Part shown: positions 10,443 through 21,110 of the stretch, piece by piece
How the letters are laid out: each line of letters starts with the position of its first letter
How positions within the stretch are numbered: the stretch's first letter is position 1
From: Gamsiella multidivaricata
Lineage: Eukaryota > Mortierellomycota > Mortierellomycetes > Mortierellales > Mortierellaceae
DNA length: 64,000 nt
Direction: 5' to 3'
Assembly (NCBI RefSeq): GCF_025024155.1
Contig: NW_026251709.1
Coordinates: 744,001-808,000 of the forward strand
Notes under the pieces: model-generated
The model's input: only the letters and a program-made list of their open reading frames with translations
Databases searched by the model: none
Told to the model about the DNA's origin: nothing
Program-made: the position numbers and the translations under genes

Positions 10443-12946
10443 TCAGAGTTTCGATCGAAGTGTCGCCAACACCGTTTGGATATCCTCGGCCTTGATCCGT
10501 ATCTCGTGTATGCCATTGCTACTACAGCTGGCGCTCTTCTTGTTGGCTGTCCGTGTTGATGGAAGTGATGCCCTGAAGGCGCCCGCGCGCTGATTTGATG
10601 TTGTAGGCGCAGGCTGATACAGCTATAAGCGAAGCTGTAGTTCTTGCTGACATTGCTATCGATATCATGCTCGAATCTTGGAGCTGTCGTCTGCCGACCT
10701 GCCTTGACTCCACTGTAGTATCAGCGCAGGGCTTTCAAGTTAATGTTCATGTTAAAAGAGCCGATCCACAGTGCCACTAAGACATATTGGGGGAACGATG
10801 CTTACCTTGATGGAGTTCGAGCTCGAGCTGATTCCCCACTGCCTCTCGTGCGCTCCTCTTGTGCCCTCTCCTGGACCTCCACTTTCGTTCTTCTTTCCGA
10901 GTTTTTTTTCTTTTTTTTCTTTTTTCTTCTTTTTCTTTTCTTTTTCTTTTCTTTTTCTTTCTGATGTTTTTCGATATCGCTTTTGGACAGCTGCCATCCT
11001 CCACCCTCCCTCTCCTTTGCTAGAGCCCTCCAATGCGCACCGCCCGCACTCGTTTTGCTGTCCCTCCTCACCATTCTTCCCCATCGTCTATGACTTTACC
11101 CCATTCGCCCTCTCCCTCTTGTGCCCATGCACACTGGCCATCCCTCCGCAGAGGAGCCGACCTCGCGACCAGCAAACCCCTAGGGTTCGGGACTGTCTCC
11201 CCTCAGCCAAGAGAGGGTGATCTGCTGTGCGGTCACTGCCAGCACTGCCCCTGCCTCCTCCCTACCCGCTCCACCTCTACCTTGAACCCATGGCGTACTT
11301 ACCTCTTTGCATGTGTCCAGCCTAGGACTAGGACCCTTGATCGACTGACGCGCTCTTTCTCTCCCGCTGCCCAGATGGGGAGCACTACTAGGCTTGATGT
11401 TGCCGAGACATCGCCGCTACCACGAATGGATCAGTTAAATAGTGCGTCAGTATATCGCTGTTTTCTGCATGTTGAACTCAACACACATACATCTCTTTAT
11501 CCAAAAGGGCACGCGCAAACGTACCTTCGTCTTCCAGATGTCAGTAGCGGTTTGTCGACCATGGGTCTACCGGTGTGCTACCTCAAAGACGAAGCCATCT
11601 CTGTCACAGATCTGCCCCAGAGTCCCTTCCTAGGATCAGGACCGCTGGACATCCCCTTGACCATGATGTTTCCGCTCCGAGCCTCACAATCAGCTGGCCT
11701 ATGAGTCGGCAAGTGTCCCTTCGCGCGACCATAGTCGAGTCCCCCCAGGACGATGAACCTGGAACAAGTCCAGGATCGGAGAAAACGGCGGGGACGCTGT
11801 CTCAGCATCAGGCCATGCATCCATCCGGGTGAGCAAGAGTGAGCATGAGCACGTCGACGATCTATAGGATCCCTGGACACAGCAAAGGGTAAGTATCTTG
11901 GTTTGACCCCAGAAACAAGGAGGATGGGCAGGAGAGGGCCGGCTAGGGTACAGCACTGGATGACCAGCACAGCAGGCACCCAATCCCAGCTGGGATCGAC
12001 AGCCCCTCAGCTTCGAGGTCACTGGACCGCGAGAGGACTCTTGCGGGTGGTGACCAAGCGCACAAAGGCACTCGAAGAGGAGGATATTTTCGGATGGGGT
12101 AAGGGCAATCATTGACGACGGGAAGGGTGGTGGAAGGGTTGAGTGGGGTGGCGGAGGAGGGGAGAGGATGGAGCGCACTTAGCTTTTTCTCTTTTTCAAG
12201 CTTGATAGGTTCAAGTAGTCTGTTGGGACTTGCTGGGACTCGACGGGTAACAAAGGCCTTGGCGCGTTGAGCGCGTGCTGAACTGAGCCTGATTGGACTG
12301 AGCGGACGGTGCGTGGTTACTGCCGCGTCTCGCTCGAGGCAGAAGGAAGCGGAGGCTACAACGTATGCAGTTTCAAACAGTAGCAAGGGCAAGGCGACAG
12401 GTAAGAAGCGAGAAAACGATATAAACACCTATCATTCACAGGCATGACAGCGAATAATGATACCTTTGTGGACTCCTGGTTCCTTCTCCTTGATGAGTCC
12501 CTGTGTGCTGGGTCGCGCTTGCATGGAGGCCGCAGTAGTCGACCGGCACATGTGTTAGGGTTAGAGGACCAATCGCTCTCTGGTAGGGAAGGAAGGAAAT
12601 GAAAAATATGGTCAGAATCAAGTGGCAAACATCCTCTGGCGCTTGAGAGTGGAGTACAATGCACCTGTGCTGTGAAAACTGAATTTCAGGACGTACCTTC
12701 CTGAGACTTGGCTGGCCTCTGGGATGATCCGCTGCAGCTGAATGGCTACTGCTGCTCTTGAATCCCTCGAATAACGGAGCAGAGACGCTGCTGGGCGAAG
12801 CAGAGAACAAAAAGGGGTCAGAAATCAAACAGCGGGCTCAGACACAGGCGCAGGCATTGCAGCCATGGGCGCAAAACGCAATTCAAGAAGCAGAATGAGT
12901 AATTCCATTCGCACAGTAACATACCTGAACGGCACTGCGATGCCAT
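10443..12946 (-). CDS. Unresolved multi-exon minus-strand gene(s)
   Basis: Several minus-strand blocks look like exons, but I could not join them into one verified frame. A start-like exon pair, 12946-12925 and 12790-12697, reads MASQCRS-AASLLRYSRDSR, a basic presequence-like N-terminus with GT-AG borders. A block at 12551-12464 reads MCRSTTAASMQARPSTQG and ends at a GTATCA donor. A Lys-rich block covers about 11080-10806 and ends in SSSSNSIK at a GTAAGC donor. The last block, 10613-10443, ends in GIHEIRIKAEDIQTVLATLR plus SKL and a stop. I recognise no family. A terminal SKL would fit a peroxisomal targeting signal type 1, but that is speculative. Plus-strand frames across 11033-11704 are long but low-complexity. 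There may be one gene or more; cDNA would decide. Confidence 0.3.
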
Positions 12947-13903
12947 TTGTATCCTCAAGAGAAGGACGGACAGACAGATGAGAGGATTATCTGTGTGCTT
13001 CTGGTGGTCTTGGAGGGAGGAAAGTGGGGAGTGAAGGAAGGAAGAAAATGCCAGCGCAATTCGACGCGCAATAGAAAATAAAAAGAGACGCGTCACCGAG
13101 TCGCATACTTTCGGCAATTCATATGAGGTGCCCCAGGATTTGGTCGACTCCTAATCAAAATACTGAAGAGGCGGCTTTTCCGTAGCTATTGATGTATGTA
13201 AACAAGGCGAGGTTGTGTAGAGGCGCGTCGCCCGGTCGTCTGCACACCATGTTCAAAAATAGAGAGTACTTTTACGACCAAGTTATTTTTCATTAGCAGC
13301 AGCTCGTTTTTATTTCCTGTCCACTATAGAACCCTTTAGATTAACACCTGAGGATTGTAACCACGTACCTTTGAGGTCAATGCGACCATGAGATGCAGAG
13401 AACAAGGTCTTTGTGGTGTCAGTTTACATGGATGGAGCACGAAAAAGGGTTAACACGCGAGTAGATTCCTTAGGAGGAGACAGTGTGTTCCTCGGCTCTA
13501 GGCCGTGTAGATTCTAGTGGTAAACAGCGTTTCCTCTCAGTCTGAAGAGGACAAACTCTTCGGAGAGGACATATTATTCCTCCAAACGGTAGCCCATACA
13601 CACACACACACACACACTTCTGCATCCTCATACGATGCGTACGTATACTTATATGTCTACGTACATGCGGCCATTCTCCACTCTTCTGTCTTTTAAAAGG
13701 GACAGCGTCTCAGTTGCATGAAGATGTGCCCGCAAGGAGAGCGATGCCATGCTTCTTGCCGAGAAGTGGTCTGTGCAGCCACATGCTGGAAATAACAGTC
13801 CTGCAACTTGTCTCAGCATGCGGGCACGTTTTAACAACAAACGCAAGAACACCTCGTCCCTCATCACTCTCTTTTCATCAACACTTGTTCCACTGCCCTC
13901 ACA
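12947..13903. other. Intergenic with a CA microsatellite
   Basis: No exon is supported. A short CA repeat lies at about 13600-13617. This is the upstream flank of the genes on either side. Confidence 0.45.
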
Positions 13904-15318
13904 ATGCCACCCAAGCACTCCCAAGAAGCTGCCCATGACCTTAGGCCGAGAAAGAGGGTTGATTCAAAATCGCTGTATGCCAGACTAAAGCCTTTCGTAG
14001 AATTCTTCAAAGACCCCCCTAACGTGGACGGCTTGACAAACTCTGTTCGTCCTCCTTGTAATGGTGAGTTCGGAAGAAACTTTGTTTCTGGAAAATCCGC
14101 TTCGAATCCGGAGCTAACGATAATTACCAACGATTTTTAGCCGCCAGTGCCTCGTTAGGCCCAGAAGCCTCAAGAGGTGGTGGCGAGGAGGCTCCGTACC
14201 ATTTATTGCAGCTCGAGTTCAGTGGGTCTGACAGTTTATGTGAGGCAAACCGGCCAAGGGTTTTTCTAGAGACATTGTACCTCAGTGATCGCATTAGGCA
14301 GAGGATGCGGAACAACTTCGACAAAGTGAACCTGATGAAAGGAGGCAACACTTTCAAGGATATAGCATCCGAACTCGACCAAACAGAGCCAGAACTTCAG
14401 GGAGTTACGGGAGTTGCGCTGGCGTAATGTTTTAATCGCATTGTTACTATGCGGCGCGAGCTCGAGCAGGAGCTGGGTCGATTGACTAGTGACCTCTGGC
14501 AACCAACTAAGTTCTCGGATGTGGCTAATGAAATTGTCGCTCTCGTGGACGACATCCAGGAAGCAAAGGGCAGGAAGACAGCAGCGAAGGAGGGCAAGCA
14601 AGTGGAGGAAGTTTCTAGAGCGGCAAGGGCTACTCGAGCTTTATTCGCAACAACATCCCGCTCTTTTCTGCCATCACAGCCGTCAGCGTTATCAGCACCA
14701 TCAGCCTCTACATCCTCAGCGCCGTCCTCCATGCACTTGGCGCCATCTTCCTCGTCGTCTTCACCGCCATCCTCTTCCATGGGTCCTACTACACTGGCAA
14801 CGGCATCGTTACTATCTTCGGACTCGTTTGAACCCATCACCTCAACCGCTACCTCACCATTGGCCTCTACAGATATACTTGTGGCTCCTCTGGCCACCAC
14901 TAGGTCGTCGACCACATTACATTCAAATCGCGGGTCAAATGCTGTCTCGAATGTAACCCGCTTTTTATCGCTCAGCTCAGCAACAGAGTGAGAGGACTCG
15001 CCCTACTCGCAGCAACCCCGGCAAGGCATTAAGAAGACGCCTTATGCATATCGTAGAGTGCAAAGATTGTTAAAGTCTGTTATTGTGAAGCAGGATGAGG
15101 AGCTGACGGCATTGAAGAACACAGTAGACAGCATCAGCCAAAGGACTGACAGCAACAAAAGCGAATTACAAGAGATGCGGAAATATGTCGACACACAGCA
15201 AACGATGATCTTGGGGCTTAGGAGTGTAACTGAGCGACTGTCAATACAAACGGCGCCTGACACATCAAGGAGTGGAGCTGCTGGCAACATAGGATTTGGT
15301 ACTTACCAATACCCCTGA
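13904..15318 (+). pseudogene. Uncharacterised gene interrupted by two in-frame stops
   Basis: An ATG exon (13904-14063) with a GTGAGT donor joins a TTTTTAG acceptor at 14140/14141, giving 148 residues up to a TAA at 14425. In exactly the same frame coding continues after that TAA with MRRELEQELGRLTSDLW, a Ser/Pro/Thr-rich middle and then a TGA at about 14989. It continues again with a coiled-coil-like segment (KQDEELTALKNTVDSI) to a TAG/TGA-type end at 15318. The N-terminus is basic (LRPRKRVDSK) and the middle contains LSDRIRQRMRNNFDKVN. I do not recognise the family; composition suggests an accessory or transposon-linked protein. Either it is one gene with two nonsense codons or short introns escaped me. 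The persistence of one frame over 1.1 kb is the main evidence. Confidence 0.45.
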
Positions 15319-15570
15319 ACCCCTGACATATATAATATGTCTCTAAGGGCAGAAAACATTGCTCCGAACCCTCAACAACTGATGATGGGAATGTACAGTC
15401 AGCCGATGTAGTTCTAACAAATAAAATATCTGTCAGAGAATTGACCCGTCGCGTCTCCCTTTTATTTAAATTTCCATATTACTTTTTTTTTTCCTTGAAC
15501 GATATCACATTATGAGGATCCCAAATTGGTCCCCAGAGTAGCTGTGGGCTCTGGTTTTCTCGTAATATCT

Positions 15571-15921
15571 TTACTCACAATCATCATCGCTCTTGTCGCC
15601 GAGATCTATGCTATCATAATCTTCAGTCTGGCCATCAAATGCTAGAATACCGTCATCGGCATCCAGGTCCTCAATATCGTCCATGTGGTCTTCATCAAAC
15701 ACACCAGAACAATCAGGCTCTGTCATGACAATCCTCTCATCTTTCCAGACATCGCCCGGCGTAATATAATCCTCAATGATGGGTGGCTGTATTCGATAGA
15801 AGCTCCTCGTAGGTGTATATCTCCCAAGATGCACATGCAGATTCGCAAGAATGGTTGAAACAAGATAAAGCATCCCGACACGCATCAGCCCAACCCTCAA
15901 TCGTTGAAGGTAGTTACAAAA
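15571..15921 (-). CDS. 3' exon of an unrecognised acidic protein
   Basis: A TTGGCAG acceptor just before 15921 opens a 116-residue frame that starts FCNYLQRLRVGLMRVG. It passes through RSFYRIQPPIIEDY and ends in a strongly acidic tail (DDIEDLDADDG ... SDDDCE) with a stop at 15571. I could not find its upstream exons with confidence. A plus-strand block overlaps its start (15950-16094) and also has splice-like borders (TTTTCAG before it, GTAAGT after CATCAA), so two remnants may lie back to back. No family is recognised. Confidence 0.35.
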   Translation of the reverse strand, partial: FCNYLQRLRVGLMRVGMLYLVSTILANLHVHLGRYTPTRSFYRIQPPIIEDYITPGDVWKDERIVMTEPDCSGVFDEDHMDDIEDLDADDGILAFDGQTEDYDSIDLGDKSDDDCE

Positions 15922-16324
15922 CTGCCAATTGTTGGACATAGCCAATCGATTTTCAGTGCGGAAGGTACCAGGCAGGCGAAGATAGCGCGCCAGGAGATCG
16001 AGACCTCGCTAATGAAATCGATAGTAGAGGAACGGGTTGACTGTGCTCTAGTTCTATGGGCTCTGTACTGGGACTTGCAGCGGGATTGCATCAAGTAAGT
16101 TGTGCACGACCTCAAAGAAACCGATTTGGGCGCCCTGGAGCGCTTGCGTCAGCCCGTCCATGTTATGAAATGGTTTACGCGTTTTATTATTTATTTACTT
16201 TTTGCTTTTTGCCGAATCGATCCCCATGAGATGGTCGTGTAAAAGAGTTATACAAAAGAATAGGGGAATGCGCCTCATTTTTGTCAGTCGAAGGGTATGG
16301 GCTTAAAAAATGAAAATGTGTTGT
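15922..16324. other. Gap with one possible plus-strand exon
   Basis: A plus-strand frame at about 15950-16094 reads KIARQEIETSLMKSIVEERV between a TTTTCAG acceptor and a GTAAGT donor, so it may be an internal exon of an unknown or dead gene. The remainder is AT-rich and holds nothing I can name. Confidence 0.3.
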
Positions 16325-18273
16325 TTAAATGGGTGCCATTTTCGAAGCCTTGATACTGTCAGGCATTCTCATCTGATAGTCACCGTTCTGTGTGATGTAA
16401 CGAACCCATGGAAGGGCTGCATATCCTGAGCGTTCCTGGATCTTGAGGTACCGGACCTGAATGCCCGATGTTGTGAAGTAGGGGATCTCAAACTTGATGG
16501 ACATGGGTGGTCGCTTGTCAGCATCCTCCACTAAGGAAACAGAAATGGAATGCGCAAGGATATGTTTAGTCAAGTAGTGAACAAGGTCTGCCTTATTGCC
16601 AGATCCCCTGCGACAAAATTCAATCAAACATACAGTTCTTGACGGATGGAAGTCCAAAGTGTGCTCTCATCGAAAACTCCTTGCCTCCCTGGAACTGTTT
16701 GATCTTCCAGATAACACAGGCCTTTTCAGGAACATATTGTACTGAGCCGATCCCGCTCTATCAGAAAGGAAGGGACAAAGGAAGAATGTATGAGTTCCAT
16801 TGATCAGGCTTGTAGTTGCCCTTCGAAAAATCCAATTCCAATGCATCGTATCATACTCTGAATTTTGGCGTGTCAGCATCCTCGGGGACAGGGATGTGGA
16901 TCTCGACATTATTGGCTGATGAGCGACGCTTAAACTGAGCCTTAGCCTAATACCATAAAGAAGGGGAAAACTGGAGGTCAGCCTACTTTTGCTGCATGTT
17001 TGCAATACGAGACTCAAAAAAAACTCATTGCTGCCGACAAAAAGACATCAAACGTACGCGGATAAGATATTCGACTCTGCTTCCTGTATAGTTCTCAACC
17101 AAGGCCTCGACCCAGATCAATGGCTTGACCTGGGTGTTAAGGCGGTAGGTCATCAAGTCGAATTCGCCATCTGGAGGGATAAACGAAATCGTCCTGTCGT
17201 TCTCGAACTTTGAAAGGCGTACGCACTGATGGAACTTTACATCTTCCATTTCGATCGACTTGCCCTTCGTAGGTGCTATAAAAACATATGATATAGAAAT
17301 AAAAAAGCAACGTGTCAATAAAGTCGTGATTCCTTGACAAGGATAAACCCAAGAACAAAGGAGGCCCCAACCGACTTACCACGTCCAGTGCTCTCGAACA
17401 TGACCTTGTCGTTCAATCCCAGTCTCAGCTCTGGCATGCCGGACAAAAAGACCTTCATCTTGACGGCGCCCAAGATCTCGCTTCGCAGCACATTTCCGTT
17501 GGCATTGACCAACAGATTGACAGATTCGACCACGTCCAAAAAGACCTCGTTCTTGCGATATCGAATACCCTCTGAACGCCATGAGACCGCATTGGTGACT
17601 GCCATCGGTGGCCTGACCTGGACCTCCAGCTTGTAGGCGTCCTGAGTGATGTATTCCTGCAGAATCTTGGACTCTGTCGTCTGTGGGTATCCGAAATCCA
17701 TCATCTCGTCCAGCAACTCATAGATGATCACAAAGTTGTCCCGGATCGACTCCTCCTCGAGCTCTTTGAAGTACTCTGTCAGGACCTCAGCGATCGTGTG
17801 CAGGAAGAGCATCACAGTTGTTGCATTTGAGTTTTTGCGGGTGATGGCCAGCACTGCAAGAATATCAGAAGATGAAAGACAAGGACGAGGATCCCATTTT
17901 AGTTCATAGCATCTCCAAGGCTCCAAGCTGTGCTAATGGCGTCCATCCTGTGCTCCATATCCCTTGGAGTCGCCTTCATCACCCTTCAAGCGACCGGAAC
18001 GTTGCATTTATCGATGCGAGTTGTGCTCCTGAAAAGAAAAAGAATGTGCGTTCGAGACGACTTACAGAACAGGTTATTGTGTCGGATATAAAGATAATTG
18101 ATGCCGTCATCGGTAAAGCATGGTGCTGGTGCCTGGCTGTCCTCCTCGGCCTCGAGAACGAGTGGCAAGAACTTCTCGACTGCAGACATGGGGATGTCGC
18201 CACGATAGTTGCGCGAGATCAGAACCTTGCCCTTGAGATCAAGGATGAAGATGGCGGACACTGCTGAGGCCAT
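16325..18273 (-). CDS. apm1: AP-1 clathrin adaptor complex subunit mu
   Basis: Six exons (18273-18066, 17853-17380, 17275-17058, 16946-16857, 16757-16634, 16530-16325) encode 439 residues, the size of AP1M1/Apm1. The N-terminal longin-like domain begins MASAVSAIFILDLKGKVLI and includes NYRGDIPMSAVEKFLPL. The mu homology domain begins around SWRSEGIRYRKNEVFLDV and ends with IPYFTTSGIQVRYLK and ALPWVRYITQNGDY. AP-1 mu selects tyrosine-based sorting signals at the trans-Golgi/endosome and links cargo to clathrin. Closeness to AP-1 over AP-2 is supported by ALPWVRYITQNGDYQMR and by overall collinearity. Introns are short and have consensus borders. Nothing is missing. Confidence 0.96.
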
Positions 18274-18782
18274 GGTGATGGTGCTTGTGCAGTTGCTGAG
18301 AGTGCTCTATAGTTCGATTTGGACAGCTCGATGCGATGCTGATGTTGATGGCTATCCGTGTGAGTGTTTCGTTTGGCGGTGAAGATGATGAAGGGTGAGA
18401 TGATGAGTTCCTTTTAAAGCTCTCGCGCCCAAGAACAAAGTCAGGTGCAGATGTGACGTGGTCCTACTGGGCTGGACGCGAGAGCCCTCAGACGCGATTT
18501 TGACGCGAAACACGACTCTGACCTGATAGCATTGACGCTTTTCATTATAGAAGACATTTTGCTGCCTCGTTGTCATATTCAGAAGAGACCTTGACCGTAC
18601 ACGTCCTCTGCTGTTTTCGCAAGGCAACTTGAGGGTTTACTTTTTTTTTTGTTTTTTTTTATTTCTGGTAGAGCTGCTGTGAGAGTACTCTCTGTTGGGG
18701 CTGATCACTGCCAAGTCGCACTGTCTGCCTAAGCTGGGGCGTCCAGATGTCCACTTACCCACTACATCGTCGCACCGCCATG
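18274..18782. other. AP-1 mu promoter and downstream flank
   Basis: No coding region is supported. The interval contains the AP-1 mu upstream region and the 3' flank of the secreted-protein gene on the same strand, plus a T-rich run at about 18640-18660. Confidence 0.45.
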
Positions 18783-19295
18783 CTAATACCAGGGGCGATA
18801 CCACCAAGGACGGTACCAAAAGGGGCGGCGCCAAGGAGGGAACATGCCCCACTTCTCGTGTTCCTCCGCATCCATGTCCACATCCATATCCACATACCTG
18901 GTGGATCCCTTCAGATTCAGCGTGCCAACGTCGGCATCCACGTTTCTCAAGTCTTTCGCCTTTTCGGCCTTGGAGGTCTGATACACGAGCTCCTTTCCGG
19001 TTGACGAGACAAGGACGGGTGAGACGTAACCATGGTCGGGCTGGTTCTCCACGCCGTAGTGGACGACCTGGCTGGGCATCATGCCAGTACCCTGGTTGAG
19101 GTTTCCGTAGTTGATGGGCGCAGTCTTGGTGTTGAGGGTTGAGGAAAAGACAGAGGGGGTTGAAAGACCGCCAATCATCTGCTTGTCGATCGGGGACTTT
19201 TCGAGCTCGATCTTGGGGCTGGAACCAAGGTCGACAAGGGGGGCGGCCGAAGCGGTGGCGGCGAGAGCAGCGCCGAGGGCAATGGTGTACTTCAT
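18783..19295 (-). CDS. Small secreted protein with aromatic tail
   Basis: This single-exon frame of 170 residues starts at the ATG at 19295. An upstream in-frame codon at 19370 is not preferred because it would put 25 polar residues before the signal peptide. MKYTIALGAALAATASAAP is a clear signal peptide. The mature part carries IGGLSTPSVFSSTLN followed by PINYGN, then an Asp-rich stretch and a Trp/Arg/Tyr/Pro-rich tail (RRPFWYRPWWYRPWY). No enzyme domain is seen. The IGGxSxPS ... LN ... PIN(Y/F)GN block recurs in the gene at 19917, so the two are probably related. A cell-wall or extracellular role is inferred from secretion only. Confidence 0.75.
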   Translation of the reverse strand: MKYTIALGAALAATASAAPLVDLGSSPKIELEKSPIDKQMIGGLSTPSVFSSTLNTKTAPINYGNLNQGTGMMPSQVVHYGVENQPDHGYVSPVLVSSTGKELVYQTSKAEKAKDLRNVDADVGTLNLKGSTRYVDMDVDMDAEEHEKWGMFPPWRRPFWYRPWWYRPWY

Positions 19296-19916
19296 GATGG
19301 CGAAGTGTGTTTTCGAGTGATTGGTGTTGCTGAAGTTACTGGTTGCAGTGGATGAATAGGTGAATCGCAAGGTGAGGAGAAGACGTTTTCGACGATGGGG
19401 CCAGCTGGATTTATAGTAAATGGAGGGTGTTCATATTGTGGGAAGCATCAATGCTTGAACGCGTTTGAACGATATTTATTAAACTAGCTCCTCCTCGTTT
19501 GACGCCATACACCATCGTTACCCTGTGAGAAGCGAAGACCTGTTGAGCTTCTGATATTGCTGTGTCCTTGCCAACAAAAGAAGTCGATCAGCCAGTAGCC
19601 GGGTCTCTTATGGGATTACCAAGGAGCGAGTTTTCAGTCCTTCACTTCTATCTCTCGGATCAGCCTGAGCGGGTTAAGCGAGGACCCGATCAGTGTCTGC
19701 ATCTCTAGTTGATCCACAATACTTCCGTCGCGTCCATTGATCACTGACACTTCCTCGCACTAATCTGCCTCTCATCAAATCAAATGCCGCGCGAGATCGC
19801 AGTGCCTAAAGAACGCGTCCCTGACGCGTCTTCTATATTATATACTTTTTCTTCTTCTGTACGATAATCTCTGTCGCTTCTCTTTGCCTTCCACTCACTT
19901 TTCAGCTTTCTAAAAA
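19296..19916. promoter_or_regulatory. Intergenic promoter between divergent secreted genes
   Basis: This 621-bp interval lies between two genes that diverge from it. A TATATTATATAC stretch at about 19836-19847, some 70 bp before the plus-strand start, is a plausible TATA region. A second candidate, ATTTATAGTAAATG near 19411 on the plus strand, is TATA-like for the minus gene. Confidence 0.45.
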
Positions 19917-20456
19917 ATGCGCCTCATCATCGCGTTGTCCGTCGCCATTCACTTTGCGGCCTGCACCGCTCTTCCCATGGTCGAACGCGCTCCTGTTCAA
20001 ATCTACGCGCCCAGCCCAGCCTTTCAAGTCAACCCCCCCCTCAGTACCATGCCGACGCCATCTCTTGCCCTGCTACATAACTCCCTGGTCCGATCACCGG
20101 CGCCAACACCGCAACACGAGCCGCAACCACAAAAATCCACCCGCCCTGATTACGTGCCTCAATCAGAATCCCAGTCTATATCGAGCTCTGTTCGTTCCGA
20201 AGTCCCACCCGAGAACTTGCACATAGGCGAGAAGCAACTCGAGGACCTCCTCAGCCTTGCGCTGGATGCTCAATTCTATCTGGAGGTCATGTCGGACAAG
20301 GCGGATGCGAAAGGTCATCAGGAGTCCCTGGGCACCATCCCGGTGCATCTGAGGGTCAAGGAGTTGACAATCGGCGGCGTGTCGGTTCCAAGCATCCATG
20401 CTGAGAGTCTTAATCGCGTGGTGGGGCCGATCAACTTTGGGAATGTTCGAATTTGA
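19917..20456 (+). CDS. Small secreted Pro-rich protein, PINFGN motif
   Basis: A 179-residue single-exon frame starts with a signal peptide (MRLIIALSVAIHFAACTALP). A Pro/Ser/Gln-rich spacer follows, then a predicted helical segment (IGEKQLEDLLSLALDAQFYL), then IGGVSVPSIHAESLN and PINFGN at the C-terminus. The last block matches the block in the divergent neighbour ending at 18783. The rest is unrelated, so the shared block may be a functional tag of a fungal secreted family. I recognise no named family. It is flanked by an AT-rich promoter, and poly-T follows downstream. Confidence 0.7.
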   Translation: MRLIIALSVAIHFAACTALPMVERAPVQIYAPSPAFQVNPPLSTMPTPSLALLHNSLVRSPAPTPQHEPQPQKSTRPDYVPQSESQSISSSVRSEVPPENLHIGEKQLEDLLSLALDAQFYLEVMSDKADAKGHQESLGTIPVHLRVKELTIGGVSVPSIHAESLNRVVGPINFGNVRI

Positions 20457-21110
20457 ACAAACGGAATGCAGCACAGATAGAGGGGAGGCAAGAGTTGGTA
20501 TTGGAGCTTGCTCTGTCGTCAGTTAGGATCGACGCGGATAGGGCTAACATTGCTGCTTTATACTGAGCGATTAAAAGAAAGAAAGAAAAATGTATCATGT
20601 AAGATGTGCACTGGATTGACTTTTTTCACAAAGTTTTTTTTTTTTTTTTTTTGAAGAATGGTTTGAAGTAAGCATCTCTCTTCAGTAAACTATAACATGG
20701 GTAAAGGGTCTACTTTTTCAAACAAGTTTGAAGCAGGAAAGATCCGACTGAGATTGCATTGCAGAGGGGGGCAACGAAAAGCCGAGTGCTTTTCCTCGGT
20801 GATTGTGATTGTGGTGGTTAGGGTTATCGACTTGGAACAATGATGTCGTGAACTAAACACAATGGATCAGAGGACACAAGTACGATTTGATAGAGACTCG
20901 GTAGCATGGAACACCACTCTCACTTGCATTTAAAAAATTGGTCCGCACATCGTCTAGATCGATGGTACCCTTCATTGAACCACAGCAACTCGTCCAACGC
21001 CAGTTCGCAATAAACCGCTTTGATATTAGCCCTTGATACTACTGGAAAATAATGTCGCTAATGGTACATATAGAAATAAAAAAAAGGTATACGGATATAC
21101 CACTGCGCTT
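20457..21110. other. Convergent 3' flanks, no gene seen
   Basis: This is the 3' region shared by the plus-strand secreted gene and the minus-strand GT61-like gene. It contains a T run at about 20636-20652. No exon is supported. Confidence 0.45.

Noticed and set aside
11033..11704. 223-codon open frame on the plus strand
   Set aside because: Low-complexity Pro/Ser/Thr/Arg composition, no domain, and it overlaps exon-like blocks on the minus strand; probably GC-rich antisense.
12551..12566. CCCTAA-like telomeric units
   Set aside because: Only two imperfect units; chance occurrence.
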